Source: Serripes groenlandicus (taxonomy: Eukaryota; Mollusca; Bivalvia; Cardiida; Cardiidae). Taken from it: a stretch of DNA of 64,000 nt. Of the stretch, positions 1 to 12,763 are shown in pieces; the first letter of the stretch is position 1, and the number at the start of each line of letters is the position of its first letter. A program made the position numbers and the translations under genes. The DNA lies in the NCBI GenBank assembly GCA_031761405.1, contig JASEVX010000011.1:65947217-66011216 (forward strand). Direction: 5' to 3'. Below the pieces are notes generated by a model. The model did no database searches, had not been told where the DNA came from, and saw nothing but the letters and a program-made list of their open reading frames with translations.

Positions 1-89
1 CATTTGTTTGAGAAGACACCATCGTGAGCCGCACAAACGAGGGACTAAGACGAAAAGATGACAAAGAAGGTTCTTTTAAGAAAAGACCA

Positions 90-475
90 GAGGGGGAAAA
101 ACAAGTGAAATTTCACTCTTTAGCACTATGTACTATTGAATCAAGTGGCAGACGGGAACATAAGGGTCAGAAAGAGCATTGTGGCAAATGGATACAGGGC
201 TGAAAATAATGATTGACAAAGTGTTTTAAAAGTCGTCTGCTTGGTGTTTGTCGGAAAGGGGTTAACTTGATAAGATCATTACACGATCAGCTAACAAGCG
301 CTCATCTTTTTATTTTTTCTTTAACCCCCCTTTCCAACATATGATAAATCCGCAGTAGACGACATTCAAAACGTCTACATATAATACAGAAACATATATC
401 AAAAACTTAAAGATCTATTATGGACTAGAGATGAAAACATTTGACAAATGGAGAACTTGCTCAAGACGGGTTTTG
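90..475. repeat. Two partial MITE-B copies
   Basis: Remnants of the inverted-repeat family called MITE-B here. Full-length copies begin TTAACCCTTTCCC, continue with 'aaatctgcagcagacgac', and end '..gtgggaaagggttaa'. The right end of one copy is visible at about 225-266 ('aaaagtcgtctgct..ggaaaggggttaa'). The left end of another starts near 322 ('ttaacccccctttcc..atccgcagtagacgac') and runs to about 470. Both are diverged and no coding capacity is seen. Boundaries are approximate. Nothing else is recognised from 1 to 740. Confidence 0.5.
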
Positions 476-739
476 TTAATACATGTTTCACGTCACGCCA
501 AAACCGACCTTCGGATATATTGACATAAATAGAATTTACAATAAAAAACGTACGTTTATAGTTAGTGTTTGGTCATAACCGTTCTTGTGAGGCTTGTAAG
601 CCTAGATGCATGTAGTAAGACGGTTACATCATGATCTTATTGCGCGTATGCGAATGGTGATATTTTTTTTCTGAATTACATTACATGCACATCCTTTACA
701 ACTAAGTTGTATTATGCCACTGAGAGGAAGGCTATCTTA

Positions 740-945
740 TTAACCATTTTCCACATGCAACACATCAGCAGTAGCCAATTTGAAAACTTGTAGGTAAACA
801 TTTGGAAACTCTATAAACGGAAGTACACTTATTATTGAATAAGGTTGAAACCATTGAGACAGTTTTGTATTATGTCACAATGTTTCCAAATTCTTCTTTT
901 GTAGCTGCGTCAGAAAGCGTCTGCAAGTGGAAAAGGGAAAACATA
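740..945. repeat. Diverged MITE-B copy
   Basis: Opens with 'ttaaccattttccacatgcaac' (740 on) and ends with 'gcgtcagaaagcgtctgcaa' and 'gtggaaaagggaaa' near 940. The interior retains 'gtcacaatgtttccaaattcttcttttg', the MITE-B core. From 946 to 1440 nothing is recognised. Confidence 0.5.
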
Positions 946-1440
946 TAGACGACAACATAATTGAACTTCATCATCTTTCCAGTCAATATTGTGTATAAGT
1001 TTCCATATTCGAAACCGTACCAAATGCGAGTATTGTGAATTAAACATTTCGATTCTCATTAACAAGCGTCCAGTTGTCATTTTATTTCTTGTCTAACTTA
1101 TCGGCCAGAAAACAGATCCGGCAATCAAAGATTCGCCTATATTAATAGGGGAGGACACCGGGTGGTAGAATTGATTTGTGAATTTATGATACATGAATGC
1201 TTCATAAAGCCGACAGCATAAGTGATTAACCATAACATAACAATACCAAACAACTCAGATTGTCGACATGTTTTTAACACCTATTAATTGAAAGTAATAA
1301 TTGACGTTCACTTGCTTTGATCGCATTACAGATGGGTTAATACATGTCGCGTCTGGGTTACTGAATAGGATATCCTTCTTGATTTAAAAACATTTTAGTC
1401 CAATAGTGTGATGTTGTATATTAACTACCGTTTGAAAAAT

Positions 1441-1735
1441 GATGAAATTCCGCGGTACTGCGGGGTTATTGTAGGGGAAACCCCGCATACAGATGAGCGG
1501 GAACGCCGGGGGCTGCCTTAATCACAGCTGTCAATCATCGTGACGTCATAAATCGTTATCGGATTTCCCTCCGCGGGCTTAATAGTTGAATGATCAAACC
1601 CCGCGGGACCGCCGGGTTATTGTAGGGGAAACCCTGCGTACAGGTGAGCGGGAACGCGGTGGGCTGTCTTATCAGCCCGCGGGGGTGAGGGTTTTTGGGA
1701 AAACCCCCTTGAGCTGTACTGTAACTTGATGGCAA
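1441..1735. repeat. GC-rich repeat with two direct copies
   Basis: An unusually GC-rich island in AT-rich surroundings. Two direct copies share 'gggttattgtaggggaaacc' and 'gagcgggaacgc' at about 1463-1507 and 1614-1656, roughly 150 bp apart. The block closes with 'cagcccgcgggggtgagg'. No ORF was found and the family is not recognised. From 1736 to 2257 the sequence is AT-rich with nothing identified. Confidence 0.5.
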
Positions 1736-2257
1736 CTGTCTTGGTACCTGTAGGCAGGAGGATGCTCAATAAGAAAGGCACCCACAGTATGACACTAGCT
1801 TGAACCGTAAGAACCGGCTAAATGGGTCTGAAAGATTTGAGCTAAATGCAATTATTGAGCTGTAGTAGGTGAGATGGTATTGGTTTCATACTAAACATAT
1901 TTTCATCTCAATGTTGATAAAAGGTGTGGAACCAACGTCATTTTTTCCTGTCCGCTGCGATATGACCTAAGCTATTGAAAGCGTCATAAACTAAAAACAA
2001 AACAAAAGCATCTGTATTGAATTAGATTTCCTATGAATTTCTTTTTTTGTGAGACGTAGCTAAAGTGTCTGTTTTGAGGTTTTTTATTGACAAATAATAA
2101 CATTTAAAAAAATAAACACATACAGCGACGAATTGGTAAGCCATAATCTTTTTCTTTTTAGAAATTATTTCAAGAGCATTGTGCACATGTTGTCCAAGTT
2201 AGAAGAATTTCCGTCAAATGTATAGGAACTGTAAAATAATAGGTGTATTTGTGTGTG

Positions 2258-2340
2258 ATTTACACGGCTTTCAACAATCTTTCATTTATATCACGGCATT
2301 TCCTGGGGAAAATTACCGGTACCACTGGTCAAATGATCCT
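2258..2340 (-). mobile_element. SINE 3' tail, reverse-oriented, left of the 40-bp array
   Basis: Reads 'cacggctttcaacaatc' then 'atatcacggcatttcctgg', the reverse complement of the SINE tail found intact at 61627-61880. It holds a single copy of the segment that elsewhere became the 32-bp minisatellite ('tttcctggggaaaattaccg', about 2299-2330). It runs directly into the 40-bp array, whose far side is the SINE head at 8351-8470. Confidence 0.7.
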
Positions 2341-5300
2341 GTGACCAGCCAGTCAGTCTGTATGTTAACCCCACAACACTGACACCAGCCAGTCAGTCTG
2401 TATGTTAACCCCACAACACTGACACCAACCAGTCAGTCTGTATGTTAACCCCACAACACTGACACCAGCCAGTCAGTCTGTATGTTAACCCCACAACACT
2501 GACATCAGTCAGTCAGTCTGTATGTTAACCCCACAACACTGACACCAGCCAGTCAGTCTGTATGTTAACCCCACAACACTGACACCAGCCAGTCAGTCTG
2601 TATGTTAACCCCACAACACTGACATCAGTCAGTCAGTCTGTATGTTAACCCCACAACACTGACACCAGCCAGTCAATCTATATGTTAACCTCACAACACT
2701 GACACCAGCCAGTCAATCTATATGTTAACCTCACAACACTGACATCAGTCAGTCAGTCTGTATGTTAACCCCACAACACTGACACCAGCCAGTCAGTCTG
2801 TATGTTAACCCCACAACACTGACACCAGCCAGTCAGTCTGTATGTTAACCCCACAACACTGACACCAGCCAGTCAGTCTGTATGTTAACCTCCACAACAC
2901 TGACATCAGCCAGTCAGTCTGTATGTTAACCCCACAACACTGACATCAGCCAGTCAGTCTGTATGTTAACCCCACAACACTGACACCAGCCAGTCAGTCT
3001 GTATGTTAACCTCCACAACACTGACATCAGCCAGTCAGTCTGTATGTTAACCCCACAACACTGACACCAGTCAGTCAGTCTGTATGTTAACCCCACAACA
3101 CTGACATCAGTCAGTCAGTCTGTATGTTAACCCCACAACACTGACACCAGTCAGTCAGTATGTATGTTAACCCCACAACACTGACACCAGCCAGTCAGTC
3201 TGTATGTTAACCCCACAACACTGACATCAGTCAGTCAGTCTGTATGTTAACCCCACAACAGTGACACCAGCCAGTCAGTCTGTATGTTAACCCCATACCA
3301 CTGACACCAGCCAGTCAGTCTGTATGTTAACCCCACAACACTGACATCAGTCAGTCAGTCTGTATGTTAACCTCACAGCACTGACACCAGTCAGTCAGTC
3401 TGTATGTTAACCCCATACCACTGACACCAGCCAGTCAGTCTGTATGTTAACCCCACAACACTGACACCAGCCAGTCAGTCTGTATGTTAACCTCCACAAC
3501 ACTGACATCAGCCAGTCAGTCTGTATGTTAACCTCCACAACACTGACACCAGCCAGTCTGTCTGTATGTTAACCCCACAACACTGACATCAGTCAGTCAG
3601 TCTGTATGTTAACCCCACAACATTGACATCAGCCAGTCAGTCTGTATGTTAACCCCACAACACTGACACCAGCCAGTCAGTCTGTATGTTAACCCCACAA
3701 CACTGACACCAGCCAGTCAGTCTGTATGTTAACCTCCACAACACTGACATCAGCCAGTCAGTCTGTATGTTAACCCCACAACACTGACACCAGCCAGTCA
3801 GTCTGTATGTTAACCCCACAACACTGACACCAGCCAGTCAGTCTGTATGTTAACCCCACAACACTGACACCAGCCAGTCAGTCTGTATGTTAACCCCACA
3901 ACAGTGACACCAGCCAGTCAGTCTGTATGTTAACCCCATACCACTGACACCAGTCAGTCAGTCTGTATGTATGTTAACCCCACAACACTGACACCAGTCA
4001 GTCAGTCTGTATGTTAACCCCACAACACTGACACCAGTCAGTCAGTCTGTATGTTAACCCCCACAACACTGACACCAGCCAGTCAGTATGTATGTTAAGT
4101 TGTTAACCCCACAGCACTGACACCAGTCAGTCAGTCTGTATGTTAACCCCACAACACTGACATCAGTCAGTCAGTCTGTATGTTAACCCCATACCACTGA
4201 CACCAGCCAGTCAATCTGTATGTTAACCCCACAGCACTGACACCAGTCAGTCAGTCTGTATGTTAACCCCACAACACTGACATCAGCCAGTCAGTCTGTA
4301 TGTTAACCCCATACCACTGACATCAGCCAGTCAGTCTGTATGTTAACCCCATACCACTGACACCAGTCAGTCAATCTGTATGTTAACCCCACAACACTGA
4401 CATCAGCCAGTCAGTCTGTATGTTAACCCCACAACACTGACATCAGCCAGTCAGTCTGTATGTTAACCCCACAACACTGACATCAGTCAGTCAGTCTGTA
4501 TGTTAACCCCATACCACTGACACCAGGCAGTCTGTATGTTAACCCCATACCACTGACACCAGGCAGTCTGTATGTTAACCCCACAACACTGACACCAGCC
4601 AGTCAGTCTGTATGTTAACCCCACAACACTGACATCAGTCAGTCAGTCTGTATGTTAACCCCATACCACTGACACCAGCCAGTCAGTCTGTATGTTAACC
4701 CCACAACACTGACATCAGCCAGTCAGTCTGTATGTTAACCCCACAACACTGACATCAGTCAGTCAGTCTGTATGTTAACCTCCACAACACTGACACCAGC
4801 CAGTCAGTCTGTATGTTAACCTCACAACACTGACACCAGCCAGTCAGTCTGTATGTTAACCCCATAACACTGACACCAGCCAGTCAGTCTGTATGTTAAC
4901 CCCACAACACTGACATCAGTCAGTCAGTCTGTATGTTAACCTCACAACACTGACACCAGCCAGTCAGTCTGTATGTTAACCCCATACCACTGACACCAGT
5001 CAGTCAATCTGTATGTTAACCCCACAACACTGACACCAGCCAGTCAATCTGTATGTTAACCCCACAACACTGACACCAGCCAGTCAATCTGTATGTTAAC
5101 CCCACAACACTGACACCAGCCAGTCAGTCTGTATGTTAACCCCATACCACTGACACCAGTCAGTCAATCTGTATGTTAACCCCACAACACTGACATCAGT
5201 CAGTCAGTCTGTATGTTAACCCCACAACATTGACATCAGCCAGTCAGTCTGTATGTTAACCCCATAACACTGACACCAGCCAGTCAGTCTGTATGTTAAC

Positions 5301-8300
5301 CCCACAACACTGACATCAGTCAGTCAGTCTGTATGTTAACCCCACACCACTGACACCAGCCAGTCAGTCTGTATGTTAACCCCACAACACTGACACCAGT
5401 CAGTCAGTCTGTATGTTAACCCCACAACACTGACACCAGCCAGTCAGTCTGTATGTTAACCCCACAACATTGACATCAGCCAGTCAGTCTGTATGTTAAC
5501 CCCATACCACTGACACCAGTCAGTCAATCTGTATGTTAACCCCACAACACTGACATCAGTCAGTCAGTCTGTATGTTAACCCCACAACATTGACATCAGC
5601 CAGTCAGTCTGTATGTTAACCCCATAACACTGACACCAGCCAGTCAGTCTGTATGTTAACCCCACAACACTGACATCAGTCAGTCAGTCTGTATGTTAAC
5701 CTCACAACACTGACACCAGCCAGTCAGTCTGTATGTTAACCCCACAACACTGACATCAGTCAGTCAGTCTGTATGTTAACCCCACAACACTGACACCAGC
5801 CAGTCAGTCTGTATGTTAACCCCATACCACTGACACCAGTCAGTCAATCTGTATGTTAACCCCACAACACTGACACCAGTCAGTCAGTCTGTATGTTAAC
5901 CCCACAACACTGACACCAGTCAGTCAGTCTGTATGTTAACCCCACAACACTGACACCAGCCAGTCCGTCTGTATGTTAACCCCACAACACTGACACCAGC
6001 CAGTCAGTCTGTATGTTAACCCCACAACATTGACACCAGCCAGTCAGTCTGTATGTTAACCCCACAACACTGACATCAGCCAGTCAGTCTGTATGTTAAC
6101 CCCACAACACTGACATCAGCCAGTCAGTCTGTATGTTAACCCCACAACACTGACACCAGCCAGTCAGTCTGTATGTTAACCCCACAACACTGACATCAGT
6201 CAGTCAGTCTGTATGTTAACCCCACAACACTGACATCAGCCAGTCAGTCTGTATGTTAACCCCACAACACTGACATCAGCCAGTCAGTCTGTATGTTAAC
6301 CCCACAACACTGACATCAGCCAGTCAGTCTGTATGTTAACCCCACAACACTGACATCAGCCAGTCAGTCTGTATGTTAACCCCACAACACTGACATCAGC
6401 CAGTCAGTCTGTATGTTAACCCCACAACACTGACATCAGCCAGTCAGTCTGTATGTTAACCCCACAACACTGACATCAGCCAGTCAGTCTGTATGTTAAC
6501 CCCATAACACTGACACCAGCCAGTCAGTCTGTATGTTAACCTCACAGCACTGACATCAGCCAGTCAGTCTGTATGTTAACCCCACAACACTGACATCAGC
6601 CAGTCAGTCTGTATGTTAACCCCACAACACTGACATCAGCCAGTCAGTCTGTATGTTAACCCCACAACACTGACACCAGTCAGTCTGTATGTTAACCCCA
6701 CAACACTGACATCAGCCAGTCAGTCTGTATGTTAACCCCACAACACTGACATCAGCCAGTCAGTCTGTATGTTAACCCCACAACACTGACATCAGCCAGT
6801 CAGTCTGTATGTTAACCCCATACCACTGACACCAGCCAGTCAGTCTGTATGTTAACCCCACAACACTGACATCAGCCAGTCAGTCTGTATGTTAACCCCA
6901 CAACACTGACACCAGCCAGTCAGTCTGTATGTTAACCCCACAACACTGACATCAGCCAGTCAGTCTGTATGTTAACCCCACAACACTGACATCAGCCAGT
7001 CAGTCTGTATGTTAACCCCACAACACTGACACCAGCCAGTCAGTCTGTATGTTAACCCCACAACACTGACACCAGCCAGTCAGTCTGTATGTTAACCCCA
7101 CAACACTGACACCAGTCAGTCGGTCTGTATGTTAACCCCACAAAACTAAGCGCCAAGAAGGTAGCCATTACCTCCATCTTAACATCAGCCAGTCAGTCTG
7201 TATGTTAACCCCACAACACTGACATCAGTCGGTCAGTCTGTATGTTAACCCCACAACACTGACATCAGTCAGTCAGTCTGTATGTTAACCTCACAGCACT
7301 GACATCAGTCAGTCAGTCTGTATGTTAACCCCACAGCACTGACACCAGCCAGTCAGTCTGTATGTTAACCCCACAACACTGACATCAGTCAGTCAGTCTG
7401 TATGTTAACCTCACAGCACTGACATCAGTCAGTCAGTCTGTATGTTAACCCCACAACACTGACATCAGTCAGTCAGTCTGTATGTTAACCCCCACAACAC
7501 TGACACCAGTCAGTCAGTCTGTATGTTAACCTCACAGCACTGACATCAGTCAGTCAGTCTGTATGTTAACCCCACAACACTGACATCAGTCAGTCAGTCT
7601 GTATGTTAACCCCCACAACACTGACACCAGTCAGTCAGTCTGTATGTTAACCCCACAACACTGACACCAGCCAGTCAGTCTGTATGTTAACCCCACAACA
7701 CTGACACCAGCCAGTCAGTCTGTATGTTAACCCCACAACACTGACACCAGTCAGTCAGTCTGTATGTTAACCCCACAACACTGACACCAGTCAGTCAGTC
7801 TATATGTTAACCCCACAACACTGACACCAGTCAGTCAGTCTGTATGTTAACCCCACAACACTGACACCAGCCAGTCAGTCTGTATGTTAACCTCCACAAC
7901 ACTGACACCAGCCAGTCAGTCTGTATGTTAACCTCCACAACACTGACACCAGCCAGTCTGTCTGTATGTTAACCCCACAACACTGACACCAGCCAGTCAG
8001 TATGTATGTTAACCCCACAACACTGACACCAGCCAGTCAGTATGTATGTTAACCCCACAACACTGACACCAGTCAGTCAGTCTGTATGTTAACCCCACAA
8101 CACTGACACCAGCCAGTCAGTCTGTATGTTAACCCCACAACACTGACACCAGTCAGTCAGTCTGTATGTTAACCCCACAACACTGACACCAGTCAGTCAG
8201 TCTGTATGTTAACCCCCACAACACTGACACCAGCCAGTCAGTATGTATGTTAACCCCACAACACTGACACCAGTCAGTCAGTCTGTATGTTAACCCCACA

Positions 8301-8350
8301 ACACTGACACCAGCCAGTCAATCTGTATGTTATGTTAACCCCACAACACT
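2341..8350 (-). repeat. 40-bp minisatellite, about 150 copies, expanded inside a SINE
   Basis: Period 40 bp; the unit begins 'gacaccagccagtcagtctg' and continues 'tatgttaaccccacaacact'. Variants are mainly accAGCC/atcAGTC, CCACAAC/CCATACC and one-base insertions in the C run. One foreign 35-bp segment interrupts the array at 7147-7181. The flanks on both sides are the two halves of one reverse-oriented SINE, so the array is an internal expansion of that element. The first 18 bases of the unit match the single-copy SINE segment at 61774-61791 exactly on the other strand. It is non-coding and almost CpG-free. Confidence 0.93.
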
Positions 8351-8470
8351 GAGCGCCAAGAAGGTTGCCACTACCTCCATCTTGAAGTATTTAATATGAC
8401 CCGGCCACGGATCGAACCCGCGCAATTGAGTCGGATGCTCTTCCCGTACACTATTTGTGCGATTTTATAG
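8351..8470 (-). mobile_element. SINE tRNA-like head, reverse-oriented, right of the 40-bp array
   Basis: Begins 'gagcgccaagaaggttgcc', then 'cactacctccatctt', then a tRNA-like region with 'cacggatcgaacccgcgc', the reverse complement of a polymerase III B box (GGTTCGATCC). With the tail at 2258-2340 it defines one SINE that contains the whole 6-kb array. Confidence 0.65.
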
Positions 8471-8624
8471 GCCGGTAAAATGAGTAAAGATGAAATCCGC
8501 TGTTGATTTCATTATAAAACTATGATAATAAACCATGGAGCTCAATCAGGAGAGCAACGTTAAATTAATCATTACACAATGGGAAAAGGAGCACGAGTAC
8601 ATTTAAATACATTTAGTGTTTGCT

Positions 8625-8860
8625 GTTTAACGCCGCATTCAACAATTGTTCAGCTATATCACGGCGTTTCCTTGTTAAGTTACTAGTACTGCTGGTCCAT
8701 TTATCCTGACACCAACTAATCAGTCGTAATGCTGACCGCGCAACCCCGAGAGGGTCTCCTATGTGAATTTATTTGCCATCACCTTTCGGCATGAAGCCAT
8801 TCGGCAAGCTGCCTATAATGGTAGTCATTACTACTATGTTTTAAGTTTTACATTTAGATA
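8625..8860 (-). mobile_element. SINE copy, reverse-oriented
   Basis: Reads 'aacgccgcattcaacaatt', 'gctatatcacggcgtttcc', 'ctagtactgctggtcc', 'ctgacaccaactaatcagtc', then 'cattactactatg'. These are tail, 32-bp segment, 40-bp segment and body, each in single copy, in the same order as the intact copy at 61627-61880. The head is not clear. Confidence 0.65.
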
Positions 8861-9021
8861 CGTACGCCCATTTAAGACATCTTGCTACAACGAAACTTGG
8901 AATAATGCAGAAATCAATTATTGTGATAATGTAACAACCATTGTCGGGTCTATGAAAGGAGGTAAATTCTAAAGACCTAAAAATTATGGTAGATTTCTTG
9001 TAATAAAATTGTTTAATTGAA

Positions 9022-9310
9022 TGGTGTTTTAGTTAAATCACAGCGTTTCCTAAGCACATTTACAAGAACTAACAGTAGTATATATCATGACACGTAATCA
9101 CTAGCGTCATGATGATTTATTGATTGGTATTTGTGCCGCTCCCTACAACTTTCAGTTATATCACGGCGTTTCCTGCGTAATCTACAAGTACTGCATGTTC
9201 AGTTATCTTAACACCACCCAGTCAGTCGTAATGCTAACTCCGCAACACTGAGCAGCCAGCCATTACTACCATTTTTAAAGTCTTACATTTAGATACGTAC
9301 GCTCATTTAA
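9022..9310 (-). mobile_element. Two SINE fragments, reverse-oriented
   Basis: A degenerate tail piece lies at about 9022-9105 ('aaatcacagcgtttcctaag'). A better copy at about 9145-9310 has 'tatatcacggcgtttcctgc', 'acaccacccagtcagtcg', 'caacactgagca' and 'ccattactacc'. Just right of it, at 9332-9364, is an 11-bp perfect stem (atcacgctcga / tcgagcgtgat) around an 11-bp loop. Confidence 0.6.
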
Positions 9311-9430
9311 TACGTCGTGTTACAACGGGACATCACGCTCGATGTCTGCTTCCTCGAGCGTGATTATTACTGTGTATCCGAATACCATTTAAAACGGGAA
9401 AATGATTACAAATACATAAATAAAATGATA

Positions 9431-9795
9431 AATGAGCCGTACAACGAGAAAACCAACATTATGACCTCTGCGTAATGTATGCATCCATATCAGCCTGTGC
9501 AATACGCGCAGGCTAATCCAGGCTGACACATTCCGTCTCATGGGCAAAGAGGTTTAGAGTAATGACTCCTGATCCAGAAAATCCACATGAGGCGAAAAGT
9601 GTATGTCCGGGTTAAACTCAATCTCATTAAAATCAGACCAAAAAACTTCTATGTTACATACGTATATATATACGAGTGTGCGAGTTAAGATCTGGTTTTA
9701 ATGAGATTGGGTTAAACTGCTCGGCATGCTTATGCTGATCCGTGTCGATACTTTACGCAGAGACAACAGTGTTGGTTTTCTCGCGGGACGGATCA
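9431..9795. mobile_element. MITE-A copy interrupted by a nested element
   Basis: MITE-A has terminal inverted repeats of the form gagccgtcccgcgagaaaac and a core with 'gcgcaggctgatctggg' and 'gatacattacgcagagtcca'. Here the left end is 'gagccgtacaacgagaaaac' and the right end 'gttggttttctcgcgggacg'. A 91-bp element (9619-9709) is inserted in the middle. It has no ORF and must be non-autonomous. Confidence 0.65.
9619..9709. mobile_element. 91-bp nested MITE with 9-bp target duplication
   Basis: The ends are 'caatctcattaaaatcagac' and 'atctggttttaatgagattg', inverted repeats of about 21 bp with roughly two mismatches. Both sides carry GGTTAAACT (9610-9618 and 9710-9718), a 9-bp target-site duplication within MITE-A. 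A duplication of 8-10 bp is typical of hAT- or Mutator-type transposases; which one cannot be decided here. From 9796 to 10560 nothing is recognised. Confidence 0.65.
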
Positions 9796-10559
9796 AATCA
9801 GACTCTCATTATCACCAAACGTCAGTTCCAACGTCATTTTAAAGGTTTTGAAAAGAAGCGTAATTGACACCGCATATAGGAAAACGTAAACGTTGTCTTT
9901 CATGAGCTGTTTTGATCTTGATCTGATCGATCATTATCTAAACTTGCACATGACTTTCACAATGTTTTCTAAGCTATATTGTTCAGAAATGTTCCCATGG
10001 ACGGGTTCAAATGGACGATTCAACTAAGACTCAAATACAACAATATATAACAAAGTATGTTCGCAATATATTTCAAAAATGATCTGTGCAAGATTTATTG
10101 TATATTTGAAAGAGTAAAGCAATGTATGTTTTTCGAGTAATTTTGTATGATAAATAATGTTGAACGAGAAGCAAACAATTAACACATATCACACATCACG
10201 TATGTTTGCGGTTTAGTACATTTACCTCTGTGTTTTGATAAAACATACCTGTTGGAACTGAACGAGTTGTCAAATTAATATCACTTTCATTGGTGAGGCG
10301 AAAATGTGTTATGGAATTTCAGAGTGTTATAGATTATGATATAATCATATCCATATATTATAAAAGATCCAAATGACAAGATAGCCAACCTTTTAGACTT
10401 TGCGACCAATGAGGATCCAGAAACGCTTGCCCCTCCAAGCAGTTAAATTCATATCCCTCATGTTCGTCAACTAATCATACTTTCATCCTCTAGAGAGAAA
10501 CTATAATCAAAAACACTTACCATGCAAGTATTCTAAACTGAACGTAAATACTCTCTATG

Positions 10560-10730
10560 TAAAATCAAGTGGTTGTGTGTTCGAATCCCAGCTCAGCCAA
10601 CTTTCTTGTCTGCGACAATCGTCATTCGTATTCCACCAATAATATCCTATAAATGTAGGAAAACAACCAGATATGCAGTTAATGGGAATTATTTTGTTGA
10701 CATTTCTCCATATTGTTATGACATATTATA
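10560..10730 (+). mobile_element. SINE head fragment
   Basis: Contains 'gtgttcgaatcccagc', a polymerase III B-box-like stretch, followed by 'tcagccaactttcttgtctg', the same arrangement as the SINE fragment near 60375. No A box or tail is seen. Weak call. Confidence 0.35.
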
Positions 10731-10936
10731 TTCCTAGAGATGTAAATCTATCTTATATCTCTGTTTGCGATGGCTTCCATGGCATGTACATTTAAATCAG
10801 ATCACGCGGATGCGTGGGCAGATCGGTGCTCCGTGAACACCAACCTAGCTTAATTTACTCCTGTATAATGAGTGGTTTTCACAGGGACCCAACTTTAACG
10901 TTAGTTTGCAAGTGTACATGTGCATATGCATCCATA

Positions 10937-11152
10937 AATGAGCCGTCCCGCGAGAAAACAAACATTTTTGGCTCTGCGGATAGACATCTTTCGCCTCCTG
11001 TAGAAAAAGAAATCCGGAATCATTACTCTACACCCCTAAGTCGGAATGTGTCGGCTCGGATCACTCTATGCGGACTGCGCAGGCTGATCTGCGTCGATAC
11101 ATTACGCAGAAACCAAAATGCTGTTTTTTTCGCGAGACGGCTCAAATCGTTA
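10937..11152. mobile_element. MITE-A copy, both ends present
   Basis: Left end 'gagccgtcccgcgagaaaac' at about 10941 and right end 'ttttcgcgagacggctc' near 11145 form an inverted repeat. The interior has 'ggactgcgcaggctgatctg' and 'tcgatacattacgcag'. It is about 210 bp and non-coding. It lies just left of the LTR retrotransposon. Confidence 0.7.
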
Positions 11153-11227
11153 TTCACAGGATTTTCCTCAAACCTTCTGTGACTTATTGGCGAAAAGGAC
11201 AGTAGCAGATCAGACGGCGTAGATGCT

Positions 11228-11232
11228 TACAG
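11228..11232. repeat. Target-site duplication TACAG (left)
   Basis: TACAG directly precedes the left LTR (TGTCAC..). The same five bases follow the right LTR at 18108-18112. A 5-bp duplication is normal for Ty3/gypsy integrases. Confidence 0.85.
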
Positions 11233-12564
11233 TGTCACAAGATGGTCAAGGGTCGACAACTCACTAAAGTAGAATTGAACGCCGATGGTTGAATAAAATA
11301 TATGTTTAATTTACAGTTATGAAATATATACAATTTTAAATAATCACTTCTTTCCTGACAAATCGAGAGGCTATAAACAAAAGAACTACTCACGCACTCT
11401 CATACACCCTCTCACCCCAGTCACTTAACTGTCCCATCACTTCCGTTACTGTACCCTGTATTTAGAATGTTCATACACGTTGTACTTCAAATCCAACTGT
11501 ATCCGCTTCCCGACTTCACCGAGTCGTTGTACTTATATTCATTGCGTCGCGTATATCCTTGGATTCCGGGATCGACAAGCCACACAACTGTGGATATATG
11601 GTTCTACACGTCCTATGACGGCACTCCTCCTAATGTCCCCCGTTACGACGTCTTATTATGTTGTGGACTGCGTCACACACTGGTTCTTCAAACTTCTGCG
11701 TTTGGAACTTCGGTTGTCTGGCTATCGATATGGACTAGCCATAGACATAAAACGGCTAAAATTGTAATAAATAACCATGTCTTACAATAATATCAATAAT
11801 GCTCCGTAAACCTAACAGCCTACCATTTTATACTCCTATGGTAGCTCATCTCTATACTAATATCCTTTTACATTTCCCACTTCCATTCTTATCCTTTTCA
11901 TACAACATATCTTTCCCAATAACATAACACATTGTCTCGCTCCTAACGGACTCAATTTCTGTAAAAAACATTCACTTCGTGAACCAGAAATTCTCTAAAC
12001 AATTCAATCTTGTAATAATTATCTCAATCCCTAACATTGTAAATTTGCACAGATTCCATTCCTTAATTATGCCGAAAACCCCTTTGCACAATAACTAAGA
12101 ATTTACATACCCATATGCCGTGTGAATTGGTCACATCAACTACCTCTCACTATAACGAGTGAAAACCATCTGGTAACTGCTATGATACTGACGACCAAAA
12201 CAAATGTTTGAGTAAGCTATATAGCACCAATCAACCTCTGGGTCTCCTGATGACAGGCAAAATTCCCGTGCAAATCGTAATTCACAATCAACAACTAGTT
12301 TCAATACAATTATAGGCCAAATGAAAATAGCAACATAGTTTAACGTAATTAACGTTTTTAAACCCGTCAATTCCTTAATTCTCAACGGATTTACATGAAA
12401 TGAACTCTTAATATGCTTAATATCACTTATCACATATGTATATGATAATAACTTCATAAACAATGATCTCCCTGACAATCCTGCGATAAGTTAAAACCAT
12501 ACGTGACCAACCTGCACTGACTGACCGTCTTTTATTAAGGCCACGCCAAATCTATTTTGTTACA
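11233..12564 (-). repeat. 3' LTR (left)
   Basis: 1,332 bp, bounded by TGT..ACA. It matches the right LTR nearly base for base; it has an extra 8 bp in the 'cataccctctcacccc' area and one extra A near 12045. On the minus strand an AATAAA lies within about 30 bases of its start ('ccttaataaaagacgg'), a candidate polyadenylation signal. Short open frames inside it recur identically in the other LTR and are not genes. Confidence 0.93.
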
Positions 12565-12763
12565 ACACGTTCCCAAGGATAAAGTGGTTACACTTTGTCT
12601 ATTTAACAAAATACACCAGGTTCGTTCCCTGTACTATTTACAACCCGTATCTTAATTTCCCTTAGTATTGCATTCCTTATATATATATACCCGATTACAC
12701 AGCTGTCATGACTCCAATGTGTGCCTGAAATACTCATTTCACTAACTGTTTTCTTATTCCTTT

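Noticed and set aside
2341..8350. CRISPR-like regular repeats
   Set aside because: Units are contiguous with no unique spacers, there are no cas genes, and the context is eukaryotic.
11467..12478. Small open frames repeated in both LTRs (also 17006-18021)
   Set aside because: Present because the LTRs are duplicates; no homology recognised and no coding bias.
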